A DNA stretch of 15,000 nt from Microvirga sp. (GCA_022241475.1 JAKOMT010000004.1:1-15000), one strand, 5' to 3'. Positions 6,494 through 15,000 are shown, numbered from the stretch's first letter. Translations and numbers: made by a program. Notes: a model not told the origin generated them from the sequence alone.

Positions 6494-7411
6494 GTGCTCC
6501 AGTACGTTGGTCGACGGATCCTGCTCACTCTGCCCGTCTTGGCGGGCATCCTGCTCATCACTTTCATGCTGACGCATCTGAGCGGCGATCCCACCGATCT
6601 GATCCTGCCGCCGGACGCCACCGACGAGGCTCGCCGGGCCTTCCGCGAGAAGCACGGCCTCGACAGGCCCCTGTGGGTCCAGTTCCTCAGCTTTTCCTGG
6701 CACGCGCTCCAGGGCGATTTCGGCGAATCCCTGCGTTTCGGCCAATCGGCCATCAGTCTGGTCGCGGAACGCATGGGCGCCACGATGGAGCTGGCGTTCG
6801 CCGCCCTCCTTCTGGCGGTGACGCTCGGCGTCCCGGCCGGAGTGATCGCCGCCTACTGGCGCAACACGTCGATCGACGTCGGGGTGCGCGGCCTCACGAT
6901 CGTCGGCCAGGCCGTTCCCTCGTTCTACCTCGGCATTCTGTCGATCGTGGTCTTCGCCGTCTGGCTGCGCTGGGTGCCGACCGGCGGGCGGGGCACGTGG
7001 GGACAGCTCATCCTCCCGGCCGCGACGCTGAGCCTCAACATCGTGGCGCTGATCGCCCGCGTGACGCGATCCTCGATGCTCGACGTGCTGCAGCAGGACT
7101 ACATCCGCACCGCGCGATCGAAGGGCCTCGGCGAGATGGTCGTGGTCTGGCTCCACGCGCTGCGCAACGCCTTCATTCCCGTCCTGACCGTCATCGGACT
7201 GCAGGTCGGCTTCCTCCTCGGCGGAGTGGTGGTCACCGAGACGGTGTTCTCCTGGCCGGGCGTCGGACGGCTTGCGATCCAGGCGATCTACGCGCGGGAC
7301 TTTCCCGTGGTGCAGGCCGTCGTCTTCCTGTTCGCGATGATCTTCGTGATCGTGAACCTCGTCGTCGATCTCCTTTACGCGGCGCTCGATCCGCGTATCG
7401 GCTACAAGTGA
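6494..7411 (+). CDS. ABC transporter permease, DppB/OppB type
   Basis: The 305-residue inner-membrane protein has an N-terminal membrane helix (about 8-27, RILLTLPVLAGILLITFMLT), the DppB-type periplasmic segment REKHGLDRPLWVQF with GDFGESL, and five further hydrophobic spans to about 295. The cytoplasmic EAA loop that docks on the ATPase is at about 203-222 (DYIRTARSKGLGEMVVVWLH). I prefer the GTG at 6494 because AAGGG lies six bases upstream and family members begin close to M-L-x-Y-x-x-R-R. An ATG at 6476 would add six residues but has no ribosome-binding site. It follows the hairpin after the binding-protein gene and precedes the second permease by 10 bases. It forms the heterodimeric channel with the next gene's product. 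Confidence 0.93.
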   Translation: MLQYVGRRILLTLPVLAGILLITFMLTHLSGDPTDLILPPDATDEARRAFREKHGLDRPLWVQFLSFSWHALQGDFGESLRFGQSAISLVAERMGATMELAFAALLLAVTLGVPAGVIAAYWRNTSIDVGVRGLTIVGQAVPSFYLGILSIVVFAVWLRWVPTGGRGTWGQLILPAATLSLNIVALIARVTRSSMLDVLQQDYIRTARSKGLGEMVVVWLHALRNAFIPVLTVIGLQVGFLLGGVVVTETVFSWPGVGRLAIQAIYARDFPVVQAVVFLFAMIFVIVNLVVDLLYAALDPRIGYK

Positions 7412-7421
7412 GGATCCCGGA

Positions 7422-8330
7422 ATGAGCACGGTCCAGGAAGTCCAGACCGCCTCCGGGAGCGGCGCGGGTCGCAGCGAGACGATGACCGTCCTGCTCAGGC
7501 TGTGGTCGAAGCCGGCCGCCGTCGTCAGCATCGCGATCATCCTGCTGATCGTCTTCTGCGCGCTGTTCCCCGGCCTCGTGGCGCCGCACGATCCCTACGC
7601 GCAGTCGCTCGCCCGCCGGCTTAAGCCTCCCTCCTTCATGGCGGGCGGGATAGAGGGCTACTGGCTCGGGACCGACCATCTCGGCCGGGACACGCTGTCG
7701 CGCATCATCTACGGCGCGCGGGTGACGATGATCGTCAGCGTCTGCGCCGTGGTCGTCTCGGGGATCGTCGGCGTCGCCCTCGGCCTGACGGCCGGGTTCT
7801 TCGGCGGATGGACCGACGCGGTGATCCTGCGCCTGATCGACACGCAGCTCGCCTTCCCGGTGGTGCTCCTCGTGATCGCGGTAGTGGCGGTGGTCGGCCC
7901 GTCCCTCGCGAGCCTCATCATCCTGATGGGGCTCTCCGCCTGGCCGCGCTTCGCGCGCATCGTGCGAGGCTCGGTCCTGTCCGTGCGCGGGCTCGAATAC
8001 GTCGAGGCGGCGCGGGCGATCGGCGCGTCCAAGCTGCGGATCATGCTGCGCCACATCCTGCCGAACATCCTCTCCGCCATCATCGTCTACGCCAGCTTCG
8101 AGCTGGCGCGGATGATCCTGCTGGAGGCGACGCTGAGCTTTCTCGGGCTCGGGGTGCAGCCGCCCGACCCGACCTGGGGCGGCATGATCAACGACGGCAA
8201 GAAATATCTCACGGCCTCCACCGCTGTCTCGCTCTTCCCCGGCCTCGCGATCGCCGCCGTGATCCTGGCGTTCAACCTTCTCGGCGACGAACTGCGCGAC
8301 GCGCTCGACCCGCAGCTGAGCCACGACTAG
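7422..8330 (+). CDS. ABC transporter permease, DppC/OppC type
   Basis: The 302-residue membrane protein has the hallmark of DppC-type permeases: a first membrane helix (about 32-54), then APHDPYAQ and GTDHLGRDTLSRIIYGAR (83-100), then five more hydrophobic spans. The EAA loop is at 191-214 (LEYVEAARAIGASKLRIMLR and following). The C-terminal FLGLGVQPPDPTWGGMINDG and ...FNLLGDELRDALDPQL match the family closely. It pairs with the upstream permease, and its message continues into the M19-like gene 31 bases later. The hydrophilic N-terminal 28 residues before the first helix are usual for this subfamily. The family call is firm; substrate range is unknown. Confidence 0.95.
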   Translation: MSTVQEVQTASGSGAGRSETMTVLLRLWSKPAAVVSIAIILLIVFCALFPGLVAPHDPYAQSLARRLKPPSFMAGGIEGYWLGTDHLGRDTLSRIIYGARVTMIVSVCAVVVSGIVGVALGLTAGFFGGWTDAVILRLIDTQLAFPVVLLVIAVVAVVGPSLASLIILMGLSAWPRFARIVRGSVLSVRGLEYVEAARAIGASKLRIMLRHILPNILSAIIVYASFELARMILLEATLSFLGLGVQPPDPTWGGMINDGKKYLTASTAVSLFPGLAIAAVILAFNLLGDELRDALDPQLSHD

Positions 8331-8361
8331 CGCCGCAAAAAGAAAACAGGAGTCACGTCAA

Positions 8362-9372
8362 ATGACCGAAACGGCATCAGGGGAGCGGCGCGGCCCGCCC
8401 GTCATCGACGGACCGAACTGCGCGATCCAGACCCGCGACCAGTGGGAGCGCACGCTCGCCGGACGCGTCGATATCTTCAACATGACCTGCATGCGGCCGG
8501 CCCACGACCTCGCCCGATCAATGTCGGACATCGCGCTCACGCTGACGCGCGTCGCCGAGAACAGCGACATCGCCGAGATCGTCACGTCGGCGCGGGAGAT
8601 CCGCTCGGCCCACGAACGCGGCAAGCTCGGGATCATCCTCGGCGCGCAGAACTCGACCTGCGTCGATCACGATCTGTCCCTGCTGCGCCTGTTGCAACGC
8701 ATCGGGTTCCGCATCCTCCAGCCGACCTACATGGAGCAGAACCGGCTGGGCTCCGGCGTGCTGGCCTCGCCGCAGGGCGGCCTGACCGAACTCGGGCATG
8801 AGTGGGTCTCGCTCATGAACGAACTGCGGATGCTGATCGACCTCTCGCATGTCGGCTATCAGACGGCGCACGACGCGGTGAAGGCATCGCGCCGGCCGGT
8901 CATCTGCAGCCACTCGAACCCGCGCGCGCTTTGCGACATCGCGCGCAACATCCCCGACGACCTCATCCGCGCGGTCGCGGACACGGGGGGCACGGTCGGC
9001 GCGACGCCCTTCCCGCTCTTCCTGCGCCTCGACCGCAGGCCGACCCTCGACGATTTCTATCCCGTGATCGACTACCTCGTGAACCTCATCGGGATCGACC
9101 ACGTCTCCTTCGGCAGCGACGTGACGGAGCGGCGCGCCACGAAGGAGCAGTGGCAGGCGGGGTTCGGCCCCAGCGGCCTCTATCCCGAACTCTCGGGCCT
9201 CGGCGGCGAGTGGTTCGTCTACGAACAGCGCTTCACCGAGGGCTACGACAGCCTCGCGCATACCGGCCGGATCATCGACGGCCTGCGGGCGCGCGGATAC
9301 TCCGCGGGCGACGTCGACAAGATCATGGGCGGCAACCTGCTGCGCGTCTACGAAGAGGTCTGGGGCGAATGA
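8362..9372 (+). CDS. Second M19-like hydrolase with altered metal site, inside the transporter operon
   Basis: The 336-residue protein has the M19 signature blocks LIDLSHVG (His163), CSHSNPRAL (His184), [20 protein letters not shown] and IDHVSFGSD (Asp253), and a [15 protein letters not shown] end nearly the same as that of the M19 protein at 1370-2419. As there, the N-terminal zinc motif is lost (D-G-P-N-C, 16-20, instead of D-G-H-x-D), the bridging Glu is Gln96 (GAQNST), and the substrate-His region is PTYMEQN. The two proteins differ in the middle and tail enough to be old paralogues. CAGGAG lies nine bases before the ATG. It sits between the permease and ATPase genes, and its stop overlaps the ATPase start (ATGA). 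The placement suggests it acts on the imported compound in the cytoplasm. The chemistry is uncertain. Confidence 0.87.
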   Translation: MTETASGERRGPPVIDGPNCAIQTRDQWERTLAGRVDIFNMTCMRPAHDLARSMSDIALTLTRVAENSDIAEIVTSAREIRSAHERGKLGIILGAQNSTCVDHDLSLLRLLQRIGFRILQPTYMEQNRLGSGVLASPQGGLTELGHEWVSLMNELRMLIDLSHVGYQTAHDAVKASRRPVICSHSNPRALCDIARNIPDDLIRAVADTGGTVGATPFPLFLRLDRRPTLDDFYPVIDYLVNLIGIDHVSFGSDVTERRATKEQWQAGFGPSGLYPELSGLGGEWFVYEQRFTEGYDSLAHTGRIIDGLRARGYSAGDVDKIMGGNLLRVYEEVWGE

Positions 9373-10418
9373 GCGGGCGAATGAGCGGGCAAGCGACCGA
9401 CGTCGCGTCGCCGGGCGACGCGAGCCCCGTCCTCGAAGTCGAGGGATTGCGGACGGAGCTTCGCCTGAAGGGCGGAACGCTCGCGGCCGTCGACGACGTC
9501 TCGTTCTCCGTCAGGCCGGGCGAGACGCTCGGGATCGTCGGCGAATCCGGCTGCGGCAAGAGCATGACCGCGCTTTCGATCATGCGTCTCCTGCCGCGGG
9601 GCCTCGGCCACATCGCGCGCGGTTCGGTGAAGGTCGCCGGCGTCGGCGATCTCGCGACGCTTTCCGAGCGCGAGATGAAGTCGGTGCGCGGCAATCAGGT
9701 CTCCATGATCTTCCAGGAGCCGATGACGTCGCTCAATCCGGTCTTCCGCGTCGGTTTCCAGATCGAGGAGGCGATCCGCGTCCACCAGAAAGTCGGCCGT
9801 GCGGAAGCGCGCGACCGGGCGATCGAGATGCTTCGGCTCGTGGGGATCCCGCTTCCCGAAGAGCGTATCCGAAATTATCCGCATCAGATGAGCGGCGGCA
9901 TGCGCCAGCGCGTCATGATCGCGATCGCGCTCGCCTGCCGCCCGAAAGTGATGCTGGCCGACGAGCCCACCACGGCGCTGGACGTCACCATCCAGGCCCA
10001 GATCCTCAAGCTGATGAACCAGCTGAAGGACGAGGTCGGCACCTCGATCGTCCTCATCACGCACGATCTCGGCGTGATCGCCAGAATGGTCCAGCGCGTC
10101 GTCGTGATGTACGCGGGCGTCGTCGTCGAGGATTCGGACGTGCGCTCGCTCTTCGCCGATCCGCTGCATCCCTACACGCGCGGGCTGCTGAACTCGATCC
10201 CCCGGATCGAGCGCGGCGACGCCCCCCGCACTAAACTCGACACGATCCGCGGCGCCGTTCCCAATCTCTTGAGGCTTCCGCCGGGCTGCCGGTTCTCCGA
10301 CCGCTGTCCCTCCGTGCACGAACCCTGTCTCAAGCAGGAGCCGCCCCTCGCCGCGCCCGACGACAAGCCGGCGTCCGGCCGCAAGGTGCGTTGCTGGCTC
10401 CACCGAAAGCCCGACTGA
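9369..10418 (+). CDS. ABC transporter ATPase, DppD/OppD type
   Basis: The 349-residue ATPase has Walker A GESGCGKS (58-65), Q-loop FQEP (Gln116), signature MSGGMRQR (174-181), Walker B VMLADEP (194-200) and switch His232 (ITHD). The C-terminal oligopeptide-transporter domain carries four Cys (307, 313, 320 and 342, in [17 protein letters not shown] and RCW) in the pattern known to hold a [4Fe-4S] cluster in DppD/OppD proteins. The ATG at 9369 overlaps the M19 stop. A second in-frame ATG at 9381 is possible, because the first codons repeat MSGRMSG. The open frame extends upstream to 8802, but only as a shadow of the M19 gene. It energises import together with the next ATPase. Confidence 0.95.
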   Translation: MSGRMSGQATDVASPGDASPVLEVEGLRTELRLKGGTLAAVDDVSFSVRPGETLGIVGESGCGKSMTALSIMRLLPRGLGHIARGSVKVAGVGDLATLSEREMKSVRGNQVSMIFQEPMTSLNPVFRVGFQIEEAIRVHQKVGRAEARDRAIEMLRLVGIPLPEERIRNYPHQMSGGMRQRVMIAIALACRPKVMLADEPTTALDVTIQAQILKLMNQLKDEVGTSIVLITHDLGVIARMVQRVVVMYAGVVVEDSDVRSLFADPLHPYTRGLLNSIPRIERGDAPRTKLDTIRGAVPNLLRLPPGCRFSDRCPSVHEPCLKQEPPLAAPDDKPASGRKVRCWLHRKPD

Positions 10419-11461
10419 TGAACACGCCAAGCGAAGCCGAGCCCCTTCTCGAAGTGCGTGGCCTCAGGCGCCATTTTCCCGTCGGCGGAAAGCTGTTCGG
10501 GCGCGAGCGCTTCGTCAAGGCGGTCGACGGCGTCGACCTCTTCATACGTCCGGGCGAGACGCTGGGCCTCGTGGGCGAGAGCGGCTGCGGCAAGACCACG
10601 CTCGGCCGGCTGATCGCCCGCCTGGACGAGCCGACGGAAGGCACGATCCTCTTCGAGGGCCAGCCCATCAGCGGCCTCGACGACCGCGCCCTGCGGCCCG
10701 TCCGGCGCTCCATCCAGATCATCTTCCAGAACCCGTTCTCGTCGCTCAATCCGCGCATGCGCGTTCGCGACATCCTGGAGGAGCCGCTCATCATCCATGG
10801 CGCTGGCGAGCGGGCATGGCGCCGCCAGAGGGTCATGGACCTCCTCGACATGGTGGGGCTGCGCCGGGAATACGCGGATCGCTATCCACACGAGTTCAGC
10901 GGCGGCCAGCGCCAGCGGATCGGCATCGCGCGCGCCCTCGCCCTCAATCCCAAGCTGATCATCTGCGACGAGCCGGTCTCCGCCCTCGACGTCTCGATCC
11001 AGGCCCAGATCGTCAATCTTCTGGCCGATCTCCAGAAGGAGCTCAAGCTCTCCTACCTGTTCATCTCGCACGATCTCAGGGTCGTCGAGCATATCAGCGA
11101 CCGCGTCGCGGTGATGTATCTCGGCAGGATCGTGGAGATGGCCGGAGCGCGCGACCTGTATCGTCGCACGTACCATCCCTACACCGAAGCCCTGCTGTCC
11201 GCATTGCCGACGCCCGATCCCGAGGCCGTGTCCAGGGAGATCATCCTCGAGGGCGGCGTGCCGAGCCCCATCGATCCCCCGAAGGGCTGCCATTTCACCA
11301 CCCGCTGCCTGCACGTCCGGGAGGAGTGCGGCGCGACGACCCCGCCGCTCGTCGAGTATCGGCCGGGCCACGGGGTCCGCTGCATCCGCGTCGGCGAAAT
11401 CCGCAAGGGCGCGGACGAGGACCGCGACGCTCCCGTCGGAGCCGCGCCCGCACGAACCTGA
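10418..11461 (+). CDS. ABC transporter ATPase, DppF/OppF type
   Basis: The 347-residue ATPase has Walker A GESGCGKT (53-60), Q-loop FQNP (Gln104), signature FSGGQRQR (160-167), Walker B LIICDEP (180-186) and switch His218 (FISHD). The N-terminal [20 protein letters not shown] is typical of DppF. The C-terminal domain again has four Cys (291, 297, 304 and 322) spaced as in the partner, so both halves could bind an iron-sulfur cluster. ATG 10418 overlaps the previous stop by one base (TGATG), which indicates translational coupling. An ORF reading from 10391 is longer but overlaps the partner gene more and lacks family similarity there. The extra tail after about residue 325 is charged and poorly conserved. 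Confidence 0.95.
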   Translation: MNTPSEAEPLLEVRGLRRHFPVGGKLFGRERFVKAVDGVDLFIRPGETLGLVGESGCGKTTLGRLIARLDEPTEGTILFEGQPISGLDDRALRPVRRSIQIIFQNPFSSLNPRMRVRDILEEPLIIHGAGERAWRRQRVMDLLDMVGLRREYADRYPHEFSGGQRQRIGIARALALNPKLIICDEPVSALDVSIQAQIVNLLADLQKELKLSYLFISHDLRVVEHISDRVAVMYLGRIVEMAGARDLYRRTYHPYTEALLSALPTPDPEAVSREIILEGGVPSPIDPPKGCHFTTRCLHVREECGATTPPLVEYRPGHGVRCIRVGEIRKGADEDRDAPVGAAPART

Positions 11462-11495
11462 CGGCGCGAGGCGCCGCTTCACTGGAGACGAGAAG

Positions 11496-13103
11496 ATGGA
11501 ATTCGCGAAGTTCGCCAGTGATCCGAAGACGCTGGTCATCGGCTACAACGGCAACATCGACCAGTTCACGCGCAGCCCGCTGCGGCCGCGCGCGAGGGCG
11601 AGCGCGATGCGCTGGATGTTCTCCTCGCTCCTGCGCTTCGACGAGGACCTCAATCTGGTCGGCGACCTGGCGAGGCGCTGGGAGCGCTCGGATGACGGGC
11701 TCACGCTGACGTTCCACCTGCGCGAAGACGCGGAATGGCATGACGGAACCCCGGTCACGGCGGACGACGTGGTCTTCACCGGAGAAGCGCTGCAGCGCCC
11801 GAACCGCTATTTCCGGAACACGCTGCATCTCTCCACCGGCGAGCCCGCGACGTTCCGCAAGATCGATTCCCATACCCTCGAGGTCAGGACCCCGCGGCCC
11901 TACGCCGCCCTGCCCTCCTATCTGACGGGCTCCTGGGCGTCGCTCTTCCTCGTTATGCCCCGCCACGTCGTGGAGCGCGTCGGCGAAGCGGGGTTCGAGG
12001 CCAACCCCGTGGGGTCCGGCCCGTTCAAGTTCGGGCGGATCACCAATGACGGCCATGCCTGGCTTAGCGCCAACGAGCGCTATTTCGGCGGCGCGCCCCT
12101 GTTCGACAACGTGCTCCTGCGGCTTTTCGAGCAGGGCGCGGACCGGATCGCCGCCTTCAAGCGCGGCGAGCTCGATCTCGTCATCGCGCCCGGGCGGATG
12201 TTCGACGATCGTACGGCGCGCCAATACGGGGGAAGGCTCGAATCCGTGCGTTCGAACCAGATCGTGCATTTCGGGATGAACTGCCGGAGCCCGATCCTTT
12301 CCTCGGTCAAGGTCCGGCAGGCCGTCGCCTGCGCAGTGGATCGCCCGGCGCTGGTGCGCGAGATGGAGGGCGCGTCCGGACTTCCGGCCTTCGGTCCGCT
12401 GGGCCCGCCGAACTGGGCGCACGAGCCCGACGTCGAGCGGCACCCCTACGACCCCGAGCGCGCGCGGCGGCTGCTGAGCGAGGAGGGCTGGCGTCCGGGC
12501 GCGGACGGAATCCTGGAAAAAGACGGGACTCGCCTCAGCTTCAGCGTGATCTTCGTCCCCGACACTTGGAACATCGACTACGCAGGCTACGCGGAGGGCA
12601 TGCGCAAACACCTCGCCGCAGTCGGGATCGAGCTTCTGGTCAAGCCCGTCGAATACTGGTCCGGCATGAAGCCGGCCTGGCGTAATCACGAGTTCGACGC
12701 CTTCATGTTCCACGACACCTGCTACAACGAACCGGACCTGTACTGGAGCTGGCATTCCTCGATGCCGAGACGGCCCGAAGGGCCGGATGCCCCGGGCGGG
12801 CTGCCGCAATACGGCTACGGCGTGACCGGATACGCCAATCCCGAGGTCGACGCCCTGATCGTCGAGGCTCGCGAGGAACTGGATCGAAAGAAGCGCAAGG
12901 CGCTGCTGAGCCGCGCGCAGAAGATCATGGCGAACGAGGTCGCCAGCCTGTGGCTGTTCAACTTCCCCTACAGGAGCGTTGTCCACGACCGGCTCCGCGG
13001 CCTGAGCCGGCCCTGCATCGCGGACGCGACGGCGGACCTGATCGTCACCGTCCATCCGGAGCGCTTGTACAAGGTCGCATCAGCGTTCGATCCGCCGGTC
13101 TGA
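11496..13103 (+). CDS. Second SBP family 5 binding protein, no signal peptide
   Basis: The 535-residue protein is a full-length family 5 binding protein: LVIGYNGNIDQFTRSPLRPR near the start, WERSDDGLTLTFHLREDAEW and HDGTPVTADDVVFTGEAL around 78-108, VGSGPFKFGR, then VRQAVACAVDRPALVREMEG. It starts MEFAKFASDPKTLVIGYNG with no hydrophobic segment. No ATG, GTG or TTG further upstream in this frame offers one, since the ATPase gene ends only 34 bases before. GGAG lies eight bases ahead of the ATG, so the start looks genuine. Either the protein stays in the cytoplasm, or a signal peptide has been lost by mutation, or export uses another route. It differs strongly from the first binding protein, so it is not a recent duplicate. 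It is the last gene of the operon. No terminator is visible after it. Confidence 0.9.
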   Translation: MEFAKFASDPKTLVIGYNGNIDQFTRSPLRPRARASAMRWMFSSLLRFDEDLNLVGDLARRWERSDDGLTLTFHLREDAEWHDGTPVTADDVVFTGEALQRPNRYFRNTLHLSTGEPATFRKIDSHTLEVRTPRPYAALPSYLTGSWASLFLVMPRHVVERVGEAGFEANPVGSGPFKFGRITNDGHAWLSANERYFGGAPLFDNVLLRLFEQGADRIAAFKRGELDLVIAPGRMFDDRTARQYGGRLESVRSNQIVHFGMNCRSPILSSVKVRQAVACAVDRPALVREMEGASGLPAFGPLGPPNWAHEPDVERHPYDPERARRLLSEEGWRPGADGILEKDGTRLSFSVIFVPDTWNIDYAGYAEGMRKHLAAVGIELLVKPVEYWSGMKPAWRNHEFDAFMFHDTCYNEPDLYWSWHSSMPRRPEGPDAPGGLPQYGYGVTGYANPEVDALIVEAREELDRKKRKALLSRAQKIMANEVASLWLFNFPYRSVVHDRLRGLSRPCIADATADLIVTVHPERLYKVASAFDPPV

Positions 13104-13395
13104 CGCGCAGCGCCCCTCACGGCCGGAAACGCTAACGGAGAGAGGCGCGACGGGAGCGGATTCGCGCACCGGTCGCCGCCCCCGCCGATGCCGTCCGCGA
13201 CCTCGACGGAAGGCACGTCTTCCGAGCGCGCGAACCACGAGCGCGCATCGATCTACGGGGAGGTTCGCGCGCCTTGTCCAGCAACGTTCTCCCGCGCGTC
13301 GCGGCTCCCCGGCGGGCATTCTTGGCGCTTTCGCCGGCGGGTTCGCGCAAACGGTACAATTCCTGCCCTCGAGAACAACGCGCTATGATGAGGCC
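13104..13395. other. Gene-free stretch, possible CRISPR leader
   Basis: No supported gene lies in these 292 bases; open frames on either strand resemble nothing. The stretch precedes the first repeat and, by repeat orientation, should hold the CRISPR leader. It is GC-rich apart from TACAAT at 13355-13360 and TATGAT at 13384-13389, either of which could be a -10 box for array transcription without a good -35. Confidence 0.4.
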
Positions 13396-13555
13396 GTCGC
13401 CCCCTCGCGGGGGCGCGGATTGAAACGCCCCAGAACGCGTTCGGGCCGCGTCCCTTGCTGGTCGCCCCCTCACGGGGGCGCGGATTGAAACCGCGCGAGC
13501 GCGCTCTACGCCGCCGTTGAACACGGTCGCCCCCTCGCGGGGGCGCGGATTGAAC
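13396..13555 (+). CRISPR. Three-repeat CRISPR remnant, type I-C-like, without cas genes
   Basis: Repeats lie at 13396-13426, 13461-13491 and 13526-13555, separated by two 34-base spacers, giving an exact 65-base period. Each repeat is about 31 bases, begins GTCGCCCCC, has a palindromic stem (CGCCCCC/GGGGGCG) around a four-base loop, and ends CGGATTGAAAC, the pattern of type I-C repeats. The second differs by one base in the loop (TCAC instead of TCGC). The third has lost one A near its end (TTGAAC), as expected for the leader-distal repeat. The leader should therefore be on the left. No cas gene is in the window. The spacers are unlike each other and I see no match to them in the window. Open frames here (with SIRAP/QSAPP-type translations) are artefacts. 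Confidence 0.9.
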
Positions 13556-13608
13556 CCGCGACGGCGATCCGAAGCTTCGCGCCGGCCGCAGCGCGCGGGC
13601 CATAAACG

Positions 13609-13643
13609 ACAAAACCCCATCTCGCGGGGAGATGGGGTTTTGT
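13609..13643 (-). terminator. Intrinsic terminator of the rRNA operon
   Basis: A perfect 15-bp stem (13609-13623 with 13629-13643) with a five-base loop ends in TTTTGT when read on the minus strand, just after the tRNA-fMet 3' end. The A run on the other side makes it bidirectional, so it would also stop transcription coming from the CRISPR side. Confidence 0.9.
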
Positions 13644-13650
13644 ATTTCGG

Positions 13651-13727
<77 letters not shown>

Positions 13728-13787
13728 GAGGGTTTGTGATTGCGTGAGGATGATGGCTTGGCTTGTGCATTGTGCTTGTCTTTTGCG

Positions 13788-13906
13788 GGCCCGGCGACGA
13801 CCTACTCTCCCGTGTCTTGAGACACAGTACCATCGGCGCTGAGGAGTTTAACGGCCGAGTTCGAGATGGGATCGGGTTTTATGCTCCTCGCTCGAGCCAC
13901 CGGGCC
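13788..13906 (-). rRNA. rrf: 5S ribosomal RNA
   Basis: The minus strand contains the conserved 5S core: CCCGATCCCATCTCGAACTC, then GGCCGTTAAACTCCTCAGCG, CCGATGGTACTGTGTCTC and CGGGAGAGTAGGTCGTCGCC. The ends pair as GGCCCGG with CCGGGCC (helix I), giving 119 bases, the normal length. End positions are set by that helix and may be off by one or two bases. Confidence 0.96.
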
Positions 13907-13915
13907 GGCGAAAGA

Positions 13916-13943
13916 CAAGCGCGAAGCGCTTGATTTGTTTTTT
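13916..13943 (+). terminator. Hairpin plus T run, oriented against the rRNA operon
   Basis: CAAGCGC (13916-13922) and GCGCTTG (13926-13932) form a 7-bp stem with a GAA loop, followed on the plus strand by ATTTGTTTTTT. Read that way it is an intrinsic terminator that would block antisense transcription entering the 23S gene. On the rRNA strand the same hairpin lies just before 5S and may be a processing signal instead. Confidence 0.45.
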
Positions 13944-14229
13944 GGCCTCAGGCGCCGGCGCGGGCGTCCGCCCGCTTAGGCTTTCCGCGCATGAGCGCGG
14001 GCGGCCGGTCGGCCTTGCCGGCGCTACGCGCCGGTTCGGGCCTCGCTCTGCAAGGGAGCCCTGCAGGGCGCGGCGATCTGAGGTGAAGCATGAGGCATGG
14101 TCTTTGGTTCTTGACGTTCATCGTTGGCGTCGGGCCGAAGGCCCGCAAGCGCGACTGCGCGTCGCGCCCATGGCGCGCAGAAGCCTAAGCGGACGGACGT
14201 CCGCGCCGGCGTCTGAGGCCAAACAACAA
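13935..14229. repeat. Long inverted repeat in the 23S-5S spacer
   Basis: Positions 13935-13983 and 14181-14229 are reverse complements over 49 bases with four differences, enclosing 197 bases that contain further GC-rich hairpins. In the precursor rRNA they would form one long stem between the 23S 3' end and the 5S 5' end. This suggests an RNase III-type processing stalk, or a small palindromic element inserted in the spacer. I see no obvious target duplication. The spacer holds no gene. Confidence 0.8.
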
Positions 14230-14236
14230 TGAACCA

Positions 14237-14265
14237 ATGATCTGTGCGCAACGCGTACAGATCAT
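14237..14265 (-). other. Hairpin directly after the 23S 3' end
   Basis: ATGATCTGTGCGC (14237-14249) pairs with 14253-14265 over 13 bp with one G-U pair and a three-base loop. It lies immediately downstream of the 23S 3' end on the transcribed strand and probably helps processing of the precursor. Confidence 0.6.
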
Positions 14266-14270
14266 GAGAG

Positions 14271-15000
<730 letters not shown>

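Noticed and set aside
8802..9368. Upstream extension of the first ATPase frame
   Set aside because: It overlaps the well-supported M19 gene in another frame and shows no similarity; ATPase similarity starts after 9369.
13427..13525. Possible self-targeting by the CRISPR spacers
   Set aside because: By eye I found no match of either spacer to the rest of the window on either strand; a search tool would be needed for the genome.
13132..13620. Long minus-strand open frames over the CRISPR and terminator
   Set aside because: Their translations (SIRAPVRG, FQSAPPRGGD) are the usual artefact of reading CRISPR repeats as protein; no start signal or family similarity.

Overview
The window comes from a high-GC alphaproteobacterium, probably Hyphomicrobiales or a near relative. 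The evidence is the rRNA operon order 23S-5S-tRNA-fMet, an initiator tRNA with an A:U pair in the anticodon stem, IS3 and IS30 transposases of a type common in that class, and a type I-C-like CRISPR repeat. A more exact taxon cannot be read from the sequence alone.

Layout. Positions 1-826 are nested mobile-element wreckage. An IS30-family element runs off the left edge and has cut an IS3-family transposase, and that IS3 element has cut a serine site-specific recombinase. The last recombinase codons are a copy of the 3' end of the tRNA-fMet gene at the far right of the window. Positions 827-1369 hold a decayed IS5-like transposase fragment and no intact gene. Positions 1370-4780 (minus strand) form a four-gene unit: XRE-cupin regulator, small AtzG/DUF4089-like protein, amidase-signature hydrolase, and an M19 dipeptidase-like protein. 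Positions 4901-13103 (plus strand) form a divergent seven-gene operon: secreted peptide-type substrate-binding protein, two Dpp/Opp-type permeases, a second M19-like protein, two Dpp/Opp-type ATPases, and a second substrate-binding protein without a signal peptide. Positions 13396-13555 are a three-repeat CRISPR remnant without cas genes. Positions 13609-15000 (minus strand) are the end of an rRNA operon: 23S (partial), 5S, tRNA-fMet and terminator.

How it fits together. The two operons face away from a short control region (4781-4897) that carries three phased GTGAA/TTCAC half-sites, a natural target for the XRE-cupin regulator. The likely logic (inference) is uptake of a peptide-like or N-acyl/amide compound by the ABC importer, followed by hydrolysis in the cytoplasm by the amidase and the two M19 homologues. 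Both M19 proteins lack most of the zinc ligands and the substrate histidine of renal dipeptidase, so 'dipeptidase' may be the wrong name for their reaction.

The 14-base tRNA 3'-end copy at 809-822, in the same orientation as the true tRNA end at 13650-13663, brackets the catabolic cassette and the CRISPR remnant. This suggests the block was added at the tRNA-fMet attachment site, with an older recombinase-bearing element to its left.
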